Below are positions 16,665-25,242 of a stretch of DNA of 64,000 bases, one piece after another (position 1 is the stretch's first letter; each line of letters begins with the position of its first letter). This stretch comes from CAYRNY01 sp964425755 (lineage in GTDB: Bacteria > Chloroflexota > Anaerolineae > Aggregatilineales > Aggregatilineaceae): the NCBI GenBank assembly GCA_964425755.1, contig CAYRNY010000001.1, positions 372,001 through 436,000 of the forward strand, written 5' to 3'. Both the position numbers and the translations under genes were made by a program. Below the pieces are notes generated by a model. That model saw only the letters and a list, made by a program, of their open reading frames with translations, was not told the origin of the DNA and made no database searches.

Positions 16665-17305
16665 CCGACGAGCGCACAACCAACAACACGCAAACAAGCG
16701 ACCACCTGCCCGACTGGCTGGAACAGGTGACCGGCGCGCGTTCCGGGAGCGAGACGGCACAGGTTCAGCAGCGGTTTTCGACCAGCAGCATCCTGTTGAT
16801 GCTCATGGCGCTGGCCGTGCTGCTGGTCGTCGGCTACGCGTTCTACCTGCAGCAAACCAGCGGTCCCGCCGAAGGCGCAGCGCCCGACTTCACGATCAAC
16901 GTGTGGGACATGGACCAGTTGGCGCTGGCGGGCGAAACGCTGACGCTGGCTGAGCTGTCCGGAAAGACCGTCGTGCTCAACTTCTGGGCGAGCTGGTGCG
17001 GCCCGTGCCGCGCCGAAGCCCCGATGTTCGAGCGCGTGTGGCAAGAATACGCGGACCGGGGCGTGATCTTCCTCGGCGTGAACACCGAGGACACCGACAC
17101 CGCCGTGATGAAGTACATCGACGAGTTCAACCTGACCTATCCGCACGCCCCAGATCAAGGGGGACGCATGGAAAAGCAATACGGCGTCACCGGCATCCCG
17201 GAAACGTTTGTCATCGACGGTAACGGCGAGATCACGCGGCATTTCATCTCGACGCCAAGCGAGCGTGACCTGCGGGCCGAGATCGAACGCGCACTGGAGA
17301 GTTAA
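16661..17305 (+). CDS. ccmG: Membrane-anchored thioredoxin CcmG/ResA/TlpA-like
   Basis: 214 residues, start in an ATGA overlap with ccmH. One transmembrane helix at residues 43-63, then a redoxin domain with WASWCGPC (Cys113, Cys116) and GVTGIPETFVID supplying the cis-Pro. Position between ccmH and the CcmI-like gene argues that it reduces CcmH and apocytochromes in cytochrome c assembly rather than being a general TlpA. Confidence 0.93.
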   Translation: MTDERTTNNTQTSDHLPDWLEQVTGARSGSETAQVQQRFSTSSILLMLMALAVLLVVGYAFYLQQTSGPAEGAAPDFTINVWDMDQLALAGETLTLAELSGKTVVLNFWASWCGPCRAEAPMFERVWQEYADRGVIFLGVNTEDTDTAVMKYIDEFNLTYPHAPDQGGRMEKQYGVTGIPETFVIDGNGEITRHFISTPSERDLRAEIERALES

Positions 17306-17312
17306 ACCACCT

Positions 17313-17864
17313 GTGACGACGCGCGAAAAGGTAACGAGGAGTGAGGAACGGGCAGCCGCCCCGCGCCCCCCGGCGCGTACCGCCAGCCAGTTTGAGATCG
17401 GCTTCGGCGTGGCGCTTGTAGCGCTGGCAGTGGTCGTGGCGGTGACCTATGGCGATAATCTGATCGATATGCTCAGCGGGCTGGCAGGCTTCTCGACCGG
17501 TGCGCTGGTGCTGCTCTTGGTGGCCGTGGGGGGCGTCTTGTTCGCTGCGGCGCTTCCGGCGCTCAGCCAGGAAACGGACGCCAGCACCGCGCTCGACATG
17601 CCGGCGCTGCGCGGCACCACGCGCCAGAACCGCGCCCTGGAGATCCTCTACGGCGAGAAACAGCGCCTGCTGCGTGCGATCCGCGACCTGGATTTCGATT
17701 ATGACATGGGCAAGCTCACCGACGACATTTACACCGAGCAGCGCATCTACCTGATCCGGCAAACGATCGCGGTAATGCGCCGCATCGACATGCTGGAAGC
17801 GGAGATCCAGGCCCAGCAGGATCGCATCGCGGCGGCACTGGCAGCCTACCGCACCAAGCACTGA
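17313..17864 (+). CDS. Two-helix membrane protein, probable CcmI-like assembly factor
   Basis: 183 residues from the GTG at 17313, 7 bp after ccmG, with GGAGAG 10-15 bases upstream. Two hydrophobic segments (about 28-48 and 55-82) are followed by a helical cytoplasmic region containing RLLRAIRDLDFDYDMGKLTD then a Tyr/Glu/Arg-rich helix; this L-x2-LD-x3-Y-x2-G-x-L pattern is typical of CcmI-type and SHOCT-like modules in cytochrome operons. A related module closes the next gene's product. I infer a structural role in the maturation complex; direct assignment to CcmI is tentative. Confidence 0.65.
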   Translation: MTTREKVTRSEERAAAPRPPARTASQFEIGFGVALVALAVVVAVTYGDNLIDMLSGLAGFSTGALVLLLVAVGGVLFAAALPALSQETDASTALDMPALRGTTRQNRALEILYGEKQRLLRAIRDLDFDYDMGKLTDDIYTEQRIYLIRQTIAVMRRIDMLEAEIQAQQDRIAAALAAYRTKH

Positions 17865-17982
17865 GCCTATCGCACGCGACATGTGCGGCCAGCGGACGCG
17901 CGCCCCGGGGGTATCCTCGCGGCACGCGCTTCCTGCCGCCGCACGCCTATCGGCAACTTACGACGACAGAATACGAGATTCC

Positions 17983-19905
17983 ATGATCAAACGGCAGTTT
18001 TTCACCCGGTGGCTCGCGCTACCAATTCTGATCACAACCGCGCTGCTCGCCAGCGCCTGCGACGCGAACCTCTCCGGCGAACCGGAGATCATGCGCGAAG
18101 CTGAGATCGTGCCCTTCCCCACGAACCTGCCTTCCCCCACCCCGGACCCGGCGAACGCCCCAACCGCGACCGAACCAGCCGCCCCCACTGACGATGATCC
18201 CGGCGACACGGCGGCGCAGGATGACACGGCGCTCACGGCAAGCGGCGACTATGACCTGGGCTTTGAGGTGTACCTGCGCGAATGCGCATCCTGTCACGGC
18301 GCGGGGGACGGCGTCGGGCCGAGCCTGCGCGTGATGCACGACAACGCCGCGACGCGCGTCGAGGGCATGTCGGGCGCGGAATACGTCCGCCAGTCGATCG
18401 TCGACCCCGGCGCGTACATCGTGGACGGCTACAACGACGTGATGCCTCCCGATTATGCCAGCCGGCTGACCGAGGAAGAGATCGCGGGGCTGGTGACCTT
18501 CGTGCTGGAATTCGACCCGGCGCGGATGGGCATGGGCGGGGACGCGTCGGGCAGCAGCGGCGGTGACGGCGCGGGCACGGCCCCCGACAACCCCGACGTT
18601 GCCGCGACCAGCGAAAGCGCGGTCGGTCCGGCCCTGGCGAGCGGCGAGACGCTCACCGTCAGCGGCGAGCTTATCGCGGGAACCGGGGGCGGCGAGGCGA
18701 TCCCGGCGGGGCTGCCGGTGCAGTTATACGCCGTCGATCCACACGGCAACCTGGCGGGGGTTTACCAGGGCGAAAGCACGGCGGAGCAGACGTTCACCAT
18801 CGAGAACGTGGCGCGCTCGGTGGGCATGACGTACTTCGTCGAGGTGCAGTACCAGGGCGTGCCGCAGGGCACACGCATCGCGTCGATCCAGGGCGACGAG
18901 GACGAAGTCAGCACCGCAATCACGCTCTACGAGCGCACGACCACAGCGGACACAGTCGCGATCACATGGGCCGAGATGCTGGTCAATTACGCGCCGGTCG
19001 ACGATATCGGGATCGAGGTCTGGCTGGACGTGGAGATCGCCAACATGGGCGATACGATCGTCACGACCGACGAGCGCGCCGAACACAACGACTGGTACGT
19101 GTCGGTCAACATCGAGCTGCCGGTTGGGGCGTTCGGCATCCAGCCCATGCAGGCGCAAAACAGCCAGCGCTATACCGTCGAGGTGATCGACGGGGTGCCG
19201 GTGGTCAAGGATACGTGGCCCTTGCGCCCCAACCAGGCCCACACGATCACGGTCGCGTACTACCTGCCGTATGACACCGGCGCGATCATCGAGCACGCGT
19301 TCAACTACCCCGTGATGGACGGCATGGTACTGCTGCCGAACGACACGGTCGATTTCGCGAGCGAGCAGTTCGACACGAGCGGCGAGTGGCGCGGGCGCGT
19401 CGCGGATGGCGGGGCCAGTGTCGACGCGCTGCAGCCGAACGAGACGATCGATCCCGAACGCGACTTCACGCTGATCAAGGCGCATGACCTGCTGAAGCCT
19501 GTCTCGCCGGACGAACGGATCACCTTCGAGCTTGCCGGGCGGCCCACGCGCACGCTGGACCTGATCAATCCCAACGCAGCGGCCAGCGACGACACGGACG
19601 ACAACAACCTGCTGCCGTTGATCCTCGGCGCGCTGGGCGTGGGGATCATCATCGTCGCGGGCGTGATGTTCTGGCGGCAGGGCCGCGCGGAGGCACGCAT
19701 CCCGCAGGCGGGGCCACGCCGCACAGCGGCCCCGGCATGGCAGCCCCCGCGCGCTGACGCGACGAAAGAGGACCTGCTGGCGGCGCTGGCGACGCTGGAT
19801 GACGCCTACGAAGCGGGCGAGCTGGACGATGAGACCTACTACGAGCGCCGCGCGATCGTGGCCGACCGCCTGGTGCCGCTGCTGGACGAGCAAAACGAGG
19901 ACTAG
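17983..19905 (+). CDS. Cytochrome c lipoprotein with C-terminal membrane helix
   Basis: 640 residues from the ATG at 17983. The signal peptide ends in a lipobox (LLASAC), followed by a Thr/Pro-rich linker. A class-I cytochrome c domain spans about residues 85-180, with CASCHG and a distal Met in DVMPPDY. Residues 215-560 are beta-rich with no family I recognise; an early part (about 215-300) looks like a carboxypeptidase-regulatory-type beta sandwich. A transmembrane helix (about 545-567) leads to a cytoplasmic segment with DLLAALATLDDAYEAGELDD, similar to the preceding CcmI-like protein. Lying between the CcmI-like gene and ccmA, it is likely an electron-transfer or assembly component; function not established. 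Confidence 0.75.
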   Translation: MIKRQFFTRWLALPILITTALLASACDANLSGEPEIMREAEIVPFPTNLPSPTPDPANAPTATEPAAPTDDDPGDTAAQDDTALTASGDYDLGFEVYLRECASCHGAGDGVGPSLRVMHDNAATRVEGMSGAEYVRQSIVDPGAYIVDGYNDVMPPDYASRLTEEEIAGLVTFVLEFDPARMGMGGDASGSSGGDGAGTAPDNPDVAATSESAVGPALASGETLTVSGELIAGTGGGEAIPAGLPVQLYAVDPHGNLAGVYQGESTAEQTFTIENVARSVGMTYFVEVQYQGVPQGTRIASIQGDEDEVSTAITLYERTTTADTVAITWAEMLVNYAPVDDIGIEVWLDVEIANMGDTIVTTDERAEHNDWYVSVNIELPVGAFGIQPMQAQNSQRYTVEVIDGVPVVKDTWPLRPNQAHTITVAYYLPYDTGAIIEHAFNYPVMDGMVLLPNDTVDFASEQFDTSGEWRGRVADGGASVDALQPNETIDPERDFTLIKAHDLLKPVSPDERITFELAGRPTRTLDLINPNAAASDDTDDNNLLPLILGALGVGIIIVAGVMFWRQGRAEARIPQAGPRRTAAPAWQPPRADATKEDLLAALATLDDAYEAGELDDETYYERRAIVADRLVPLLDEQNED

Positions 19906-19954
19906 CTACCGGCGGCTGCGCGTCGCGCGTGGCAGGCCGGGGCGATCACCGACC

Positions 19955-20671
19955 ATGATCGAAGTACGCACGCTGACCAAAACCTTTGGGCTGAACCCGG
20001 TGCTGCGGAGTCTCGACCTCGACGTGCCGAAGGGCCAGTTCGTGTCCTTGCTCGGCCCGAACGGGTCCGGCAAAAGCACCATGCTGCGCATCCTGGCCGG
20101 GTTGTCGCGCCCGACCGGCGGGACGGTGCGCATCGGGGGTTGGGACCTGCCCGCCGAGGCCGATTTCGTGCGCGCGCAGTTGGGCGTGGTGAGCCACCAG
20201 CCGCTGCTCTACGACACGCTGACCGCCGAGGAGAACCTGTTGTTCTTCGCGCGGTTGTACGACCTGCCCCGCGCCGAGCGCCGCGAGCGCGTGCGCGCGA
20301 TGCTGGAGCGCGTCGGGCTGCACCGCCGCGCGCGGGACGTGGTGCAGACCTTCAGCCGGGGCATGCAGCAGCGGCTCGCCATCGCGCGGGCGATCCTGCA
20401 CGATCCAGCGGTGCTGCTGCTGGACGAACCTTACACCGGGCTGGACCAGGACGCCGCCGCGCTGCTCGATACGCTCTTGCGCGAAGTCGCGGTCGCCGGG
20501 CGCACGGTGGTGATGACCACGCACGACCTGCGGCGCGGTTACGTGCATGCCGACCGCGTCCTGATCCTGAGCCGGGGTAAGATCGCCCACGACGGCAGCA
20601 CCGGCGAATACACCGTCGACGAACTGCCGCGCATCTACGCCGACGTGACGGGAGGCGCACCAACCCGATGA
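19955..20671 (+). CDS. ccmA: Haem exporter ABC transporter ATP-binding protein CcmA
   Basis: 238 residues from the ATG at 19955. Walker A GPNGSGKST (about 36-44), Q-loop VVSHQPLLYDTLTAEENL, signature FSRGMQQR, Walker B VLLLDEPYTGLD and the switch His in TTHD are all present. With CcmB, CcmC and CcmD it forms the complex that loads haem onto CcmE and releases holo-CcmE with ATP. The ccmB gene overlaps its stop by 4 bp. Confidence 0.95.
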   Translation: MIEVRTLTKTFGLNPVLRSLDLDVPKGQFVSLLGPNGSGKSTMLRILAGLSRPTGGTVRIGGWDLPAEADFVRAQLGVVSHQPLLYDTLTAEENLLFFARLYDLPRAERRERVRAMLERVGLHRRARDVVQTFSRGMQQRLAIARAILHDPAVLLLDEPYTGLDQDAAALLDTLLREVAVAGRTVVMTTHDLRRGYVHADRVLILSRGKIAHDGSTGEYTVDELPRIYADVTGGAPTR

Positions 20672-21414
20672 GCGAACAGGCAACGCCGCACACGCAGGCC
20701 CAACCGCACGACCGCGCCGGTGCGCGGCTCAAACGCCCGGTGACGGGTTACTGGCGCGTGGTGGGCACGATCGTGTGGAAGGACCTGCGCGCCGAACTGC
20801 GCAGCCGCGAGTTGATCAACTCGATGATCCTGTTCACGCTGATGACGGTCATGGTCTTCAGCCTGGCCCTGGAGCTGGACAAAGAAGCGCGCCAGACCAC
20901 CGTCACCGGGGTGCTGTGGGTGACGATCGTCTTCGCGGGCATCCTGGGGCTGGGGCGCAGCCTGGCCGCCGAAAAGGATCGCGGCAGCCTGGACGCGCTG
21001 CTGCTGGCCCCGATCGACCGCAGCGCGTTGTTCTTCGGCAAGATGATCGGCAACCTGATCTTTGTGCTGGTGATCGCGTTCGGGCTGCTGGTGCTGCTGA
21101 CGATCCTGTTCAACATCACGCTGATCCAGGCCCGGCTGGTGCTGGTGATCGTGCTCGGCACGATCGGGTTCACGACGGTCGGCACGCTGCTGAGCAGCAT
21201 CGCCGTGCACAGCCGCGCGCGCGAAGCCATGCTGCCGATCCTGCTGATGCCGGTCGTGCTGCCGGTGCTGATCAGCGCGGTCCGTGCCAGCACCGCGATC
21301 CTGGAGGGCATGCCGCGCGCCGACTGGCTGCCCTGGATTCAACTGCTGGCCGTCGCCGACGTGATCTTCATCGCGGCGGCCTACGCGCTGTTCGATTACG
21401 TGGTCGAGGAGTGA
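20668..21414 (+). CDS. ccmB: Haem exporter membrane subunit CcmB
   Basis: 248 residues; the ATG overlaps the ccmA stop (ATGA). A cytoplasmic lead of about 30 residues precedes VWKDLRAELRSRELINSM, and six transmembrane helices follow, with GRSLAAEKDRGSLDALLLAP, the family hallmark, between helices 2 and 3. Membrane partner of CcmA. Confidence 0.95.
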   Translation: MSEQATPHTQAQPHDRAGARLKRPVTGYWRVVGTIVWKDLRAELRSRELINSMILFTLMTVMVFSLALELDKEARQTTVTGVLWVTIVFAGILGLGRSLAAEKDRGSLDALLLAPIDRSALFFGKMIGNLIFVLVIAFGLLVLLTILFNITLIQARLVLVIVLGTIGFTTVGTLLSSIAVHSRAREAMLPILLMPVVLPVLISAVRASTAILEGMPRADWLPWIQLLAVADVIFIAAAYALFDYVVEE

Positions 21415-21465
21415 TCGCGGGCGTCCTGCCCGGCAGCCTGCGTATTTGCGCGGGAGGATTACACG

Positions 21466-21972
21466 ATGAACAGCTTGATGCAACAGCACGCCGGACTCCT
21501 GTCATCCACGCAGGAACTGCGCCGCGACTTCGTGAACGTGCTCAGCGACAACGACCTGGCCTATCGCCTGCCGGGGGACAACGTCACGCTGGGCGAGTTG
21601 TGCCGCGAGATGGGCGAAGTCGAACGCGCGTACATCGAGGGTTTTCGCACGTTTAAGCAGGATTTCGACTATCGCCACGCTGACGCCAGCGTCACAACAA
21701 GCGTGGACCGCCTCAAAGCGTGGTACAACGCGCTGGACGAGGACCTGCGGCACGCGCTCGAAGCGCTGACCGAAGAGGACCTGGACCGCCCGATCGACCG
21801 GGGCTATGGCTTCACGCCGACGGCGACGATGAACTTCCACGTCTACCGCGAGGCGCTGCTGATCTTTTACGCCAAAGTGGACGTGTATCTCAAGGCGCTG
21901 TCAAAGCGCGTGCCCGGCAAGTGGCGCTGGTGGATCGGCAACCGTGCGGATTGGGAAGCGGCGGACGCGTAG
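21466..21972 (+). CDS. DinB-like four-helix protein inside the ccm cluster
   Basis: 168 residues; GGGAGG lies 9 bases before the ATG. Helical throughout; the pattern NVTLGELCREMGEVERAYIEGF resembles the DinB/YfiT-like superfamily. The usual three-His metal site is not complete: only some positions carry His (FHVYREALL near residue 125). It lies 51 bp after ccmB and 117 bp before ccmC on the same strand, so it is probably transcribed with them, but nothing in it points to cytochrome assembly. Confidence 0.7.
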   Translation: MNSLMQQHAGLLSSTQELRRDFVNVLSDNDLAYRLPGDNVTLGELCREMGEVERAYIEGFRTFKQDFDYRHADASVTTSVDRLKAWYNALDEDLRHALEALTEEDLDRPIDRGYGFTPTATMNFHVYREALLIFYAKVDVYLKALSKRVPGKWRWWIGNRADWEAADA

Positions 21973-22089
21973 CCCGTCGCGTGTATGTTGCTGCGCGCGG
22001 TTGAAGCCGCGACTCCTTTTTAGTGGCACAAGGCGAGCTTTGCTGACACCAACGATAACACACCATACTAAAAGTGGAGGATTTACCGC

Positions 22090-22806
22090 ATGACCTATTC
22101 ACCCTTACGAACGCGCCTGCTCAACGGCCTGAGCATCGCCGCCGCGATCCTGTTCGCGGTCGGGCTGTACCTCGCGCTGTTCTGGGTCGGCCCGGAGCGC
22201 ACGCAGGGCGCGGCACAACGTATCTTTTACGTGCACCTGGGGTCGTTCCTGGGGTCGTTTATCGCGTTCAGCGCGGCGGTTGTGGCCGGGCTGATGTACC
22301 TGCGCGCGCGCGACCCGAAATGGGACACGCTGGGCCTGGCGAACGTCGAGATCGGGCTGGGCTTATCGGCGATCACGATCGTGACCGGCATGGCGTGGGC
22401 GCGCCCGATCTGGAACACGTGGTGGACGTGGGAACCGCGCCTGACCAGCGTCACGATCATGTGGCTGGCCTATGCAGCGTACCTCATGCTGCGCAGCGGC
22501 ATCGAAGACCCGGAACGGCGGCGGCGCTTTGCGGCGGTCTACGGGATCGTGGCCTTCGCCAGCGTGATCTTCACGATCGTGATCATCCGCGTGCGCCCCG
22601 ACACGATTCACCCGGTCGTCGCCGGCCCGACGCAGGCCGACCCGACCGGCAGCTTCGACGTGACCGGGCGCATCCGCGACACGCTGTTCTTCAACCTGTT
22701 CACTTTCGCCGTGATCACGGTAGTGCTGGTCTGGCACCGCGTCCGGCTCGAAAACCTGGCACACCACGTCACGCGCCGCAAGCTCGAAGTTTTGGCGGAA
22801 CTGTAG
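22090..22806 (+). CDS. ccmC: Cytochrome c maturation haem-handling protein CcmC
   Basis: 238 residues with GGAGG before the ATG. Six transmembrane helices. The WWD-type haem motif is MAWARPIWNTWWTWEPRLTS (about 102-121), with conserved His residues in FYVHLGSF and in TIHPVVAG. CcmC presents haem to CcmE. A 12-bp gap separates it from the ccmD-like gene. Confidence 0.95.
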   Translation: MTYSPLRTRLLNGLSIAAAILFAVGLYLALFWVGPERTQGAAQRIFYVHLGSFLGSFIAFSAAVVAGLMYLRARDPKWDTLGLANVEIGLGLSAITIVTGMAWARPIWNTWWTWEPRLTSVTIMWLAYAAYLMLRSGIEDPERRRRFAAVYGIVAFASVIFTIVIIRVRPDTIHPVVAGPTQADPTGSFDVTGRIRDTLFFNLFTFAVITVVLVWHRVRLENLAHHVTRRKLEVLAEL

Positions 22807-22819
22807 GAGTAAAGCGCTA

Positions 22820-23107
22820 ATGGATGAAACGTTCGGCAAATATTCGGAATACATGGCGATCGGCTACGCGGCGATGGGCGTGATCCTGGTGGCGATGATC
22901 GTGTGGATGTACCTGCGTTACGTGGGCCTGCGCCGCGAGCAGGAACAGATCGCGCAGCTCGAACGGGAACTGGCCGAGGAACGCGGCGACCGCGTCGCGC
23001 AGGCCGCCGGCGCGCGGGAAGAACAGGCGCGACCACGCGACGCGACCGAGGGCGTTTCGGGCATGGCTGCCCCGGATTCTGAGCGCTCGCGCGCCATGCC
23101 GGAGTAG
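22820..23107 (+). CDS. ccmD: Small membrane protein, probable CcmD
   Basis: 95 residues: one transmembrane helix (about 13-34) then a charged helical tail (LRREQEQIAQLERELAEERG) rich in Glu/Arg. AGGAG precedes the ATG. CcmD proteins are short single-helix partners of CcmA/B/C and diverge fast, so position after ccmC is the main evidence. The tail is longer than in typical CcmD (about 60 residues). Confidence 0.75.
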   Translation: MDETFGKYSEYMAIGYAAMGVILVAMIVWMYLRYVGLRREQEQIAQLERELAEERGDRVAQAAGAREEQARPRDATEGVSGMAAPDSERSRAMPE

Positions 23108-23135
23108 CGGTCCGGCGCGTCACAGCCCAAAACAA

Positions 23136-23164
23136 CAGCGCCAGAGCGGTTAACCCTGGCGCTG
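23136..23164. terminator. Convergent terminator between ccmD and tmRNA
   Basis: Perfect 9-bp stem (23136-23144 and 23156-23164). On the minus strand it is followed by TTGTTTTGG, so it should end tmRNA transcription; on the plus strand the T run is poor but it may also serve ccmD. Confidence 0.7.
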
Positions 23165-23170
23165 CCGGTT

Positions 23171-23556
23171 TAGTGGAGGTGGGGGGAATCGAACCCCCGT
23201 CCGCAAGATTCGAGCACAAGCATCTACAAGCTTAGCCAGTCCTTTATGTTCGCATGCGGCTGCCCGGACCGGCTAGGGCTTACCACATGCTAGCCGGTCA
23301 AGTCTTAGCTGCTGCGTACCGGCACCGCAGCAGGGCATCCCATCTTTTGTGACGCCGGTTACCCACCCGGATGGGCGACGGTTGGGGCCGACGGACTACC
23401 CGCAGGTAGTCTCGTTCGGTACGGCTACTTACGCAGCCATAGCGAACTGAGGAGTGCTCTCGTTGGCACTTGTCAGTATTGCTCTGGATTTACGAGGGAA
23501 GAGCACCTCGGCTTGCAGCCTGTGACCAGCCTCCCACGTCGAAGCCTGTCACCCCC
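23171..23556 (-). ncRNA. ssrA: Transfer-messenger RNA (tmRNA)
   Basis: The 5' end (minus, from 23556) reads GGGGGTGACAGGCTTCGACG, the near-universal tmRNA start, and the 3' end holds the T-arm GGTTCGATTCC and an acceptor strand CACCTCC that pairs with GGGGGTG (one G-U). The bases after the acceptor are ACTA, so CCA may be added post-transcriptionally. The tag frame (23467 to 23429) reads ANESTPQFAMAA then TAA. Length about 386 nt fits. tmRNA with SmpB rescues stalled ribosomes and marks the product for proteolysis. Confidence 0.96.
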
Positions 23557-23565
23557 TGCACGCAT

Positions 23566-23594
23566 ATTATAGCAGAAGGCGGGGGCGGTTGAAA
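23566..23594 (-). promoter_or_regulatory. tmRNA promoter
   Basis: Minus strand TTTCAA (23594-23589), 17-bp spacer, perfect TATAAT (23571-23566), placing the start within a few bases of the mature 5' end. Confidence 0.65.
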
Positions 23595-23632
23595 TGGTGC
23601 GATCTTAAAAAGCGCGTAAGAATCGCCCCGCA

Positions 23633-23661
23633 CTGGCACAATCGCGCCGGGCTGCTATACT
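23633..23661 (+). promoter_or_regulatory. Promoter giving an apparently leaderless lipoprotein mRNA
   Basis: CTGGCA (23633-23638), 17-bp spacer, TATACT (23656-23661). The ATG at 23669 is only 7 bases past the -10, so transcription should begin at or beside the start codon. Confidence 0.5.
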
Positions 23662-23668
23662 TCGGGGC

Positions 23669-25114
23669 ATGAGACAACAAGCGTCCTTCAGAATCACCGC
23701 TTACCTGCTGCTGGCCGCGCTGCTGCTCGGCTTGATCGGCGCGTGTGGCCCGGTCACGAACGTGATCGGCGACCGCGACCGGCCCACCCCCACCAACCGC
23801 CCGTTTTCCACCGCGACACCGGGCGGCAAGCTCTCGGTGTGGCTGGTCACACCGACCGGGCAAGGCACCCCGGCGGCGACATCCACACCCGGCACGGTGG
23901 GCGGGAATCCCGTCGGGCCAAACGCGACCGCCACCGCGTTGATCGCCACGATTGACGCGGCGACCGCCACCGCTGCGGCCCCTGGCCCCGCGCCTTACAC
24001 CGCGCCGGAAGAGTGTCCCGCGCCGGGCGCGCCCGCCCCGCCGACCAAGCCTGCCGACTTCTCGGAATACAGCGTCGCGATCGGGCGTTACCTGTCAGCA
24101 GGCGGCTCGCCGACCGTGCTCGAAGCCACGTTGCGCAACTGGGGCGCGATCACCGACCGGGGCGGCGTGGTCCAGGCGGACACGGACATCACCGGGGACG
24201 GCGTGCTGGAAGTCATCATCACGCTCTACAACCCCGCGCTCTACAATGAAGACGCGCCGCTGAACGCCGGGCAACTGTTGGTCTACGGCTGCGATAAAGG
24301 CGGGTACCGGCTGCTGCACGCCTCGCAATACAACGCCGGGATCGCGCTGCCGGAAATCAGCCGCGTAGGCGACATGAACGCGGACGTCAAAAACGAGTTG
24401 GTGTACTTCACGCAAAGCTGCAACCAGTCCGGTTGCTATAAAGACGCCAAAATCCTGACCTGGAACCCGGTCGTCGGCGCGTTCAAGGAACTCAACAACG
24501 GGCAGATCATCGCCGTCAACGGGCGCATCGGCATCGCGGACGTGGACGACGACGGCGTGCTGGAACTCACCGCGCAGATCAACCCGCCGGGAAACGCGGC
24601 CAGCGGCCCGCCGCGCAGCATGACCGAAATCTGGGACTGGAACGGCATGGATTACGTGCTGGCCGTGCGCGATGAGCCGGAAGGCTCGCGCTACCACATC
24701 CACGCGATCTACGACGCCGACGACGTGTTCGCCACCGATCTACGCCAGGGCATCCTGGCCTATGACGACGTGCGCCGCAACCCGAATCTGCTGGGCTGGA
24801 CCACGTCCGGCGAGCGCCAGGTGCTTGACGCCTATGCTGCATTCCGCATCGTGATCGGGTTCGCGCGGCTGAACAGCGGGCGCGCCGAAACGTGGATCAA
24901 CGTGCTGCTGAACGAGAACCCGCCCGGCACGCCGGGGCACGGGTTCGCGCGGATGGGCGAAGCGTTCATGAACAATTACCGCGCCACCGGCGACGCGCGC
25001 GCTGCCTGCGCCGAGGCACGCAACGCCGCCGCAACCACCAACGTGCTCAGCCTGATGAACAGCTACGGCTTCAACAACCGTACCTACTCGCTGGGCGACC
25101 TGTGCCCGTTCTAG
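23669..25114 (+). CDS. Lipoprotein of unknown function with FG-GAP/VCBS-like repeats
   Basis: 481 residues. Signal peptide with lipobox LIGAC (Cys about 27), then a long Thr/Pro/Ala linker to about residue 130. The folded part has acidic repeats DTDITGDGVLEVIIT, GDMNADVKNELVY and ADVDDDGVLELTA, spaced like calcium-binding FG-GAP or VCBS blades, so a partial propeller is likely. The last 130 residues are helical with conserved-looking Cys near the end. No ribosome site precedes the ATG, consistent with a leaderless message. Function unknown. Confidence 0.75.
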   Translation: MRQQASFRITAYLLLAALLLGLIGACGPVTNVIGDRDRPTPTNRPFSTATPGGKLSVWLVTPTGQGTPAATSTPGTVGGNPVGPNATATALIATIDAATATAAAPGPAPYTAPEECPAPGAPAPPTKPADFSEYSVAIGRYLSAGGSPTVLEATLRNWGAITDRGGVVQADTDITGDGVLEVIITLYNPALYNEDAPLNAGQLLVYGCDKGGYRLLHASQYNAGIALPEISRVGDMNADVKNELVYFTQSCNQSGCYKDAKILTWNPVVGAFKELNNGQIIAVNGRIGIADVDDDGVLELTAQINPPGNAASGPPRSMTEIWDWNGMDYVLAVRDEPEGSRYHIHAIYDADDVFATDLRQGILAYDDVRRNPNLLGWTTSGERQVLDAYAAFRIVIGFARLNSGRAETWINVLLNENPPGTPGHGFARMGEAFMNNYRATGDARAACAEARNAAATTNVLSLMNSYGFNNRTYSLGDLCPF

Positions 25115-25168
25115 CGCGCGCCTTTTGATCGCTTTGCACAAATCTCCCCCGCGATCCGCCCTGCCCCG

Positions 25169-25197
25169 TTTCCAAGCGATCCGGTCGGCGTTATAAT
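25169..25197 (+). promoter_or_regulatory. Candidate promoter for the M20 peptidase gene
   Basis: TTTCCA (25169-25174), 17-bp spacer, perfect TATAAT (25192-25197), 45 bp before the ATG at 25243. Confidence 0.5.
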
Positions 25198-25242
25198 TCC
25201 GCGCTTAATCTGACCTGCCCACACCAGAAGGTGAGTGTTTGA

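Noticed and set aside
23174..23230. tRNA gene suggested by a T-arm-like GGTTCGATTCC
   Set aside because: It belongs to the 3' end of the tmRNA; no anticodon arm is present, and the 5' partner lies 380 bases away.
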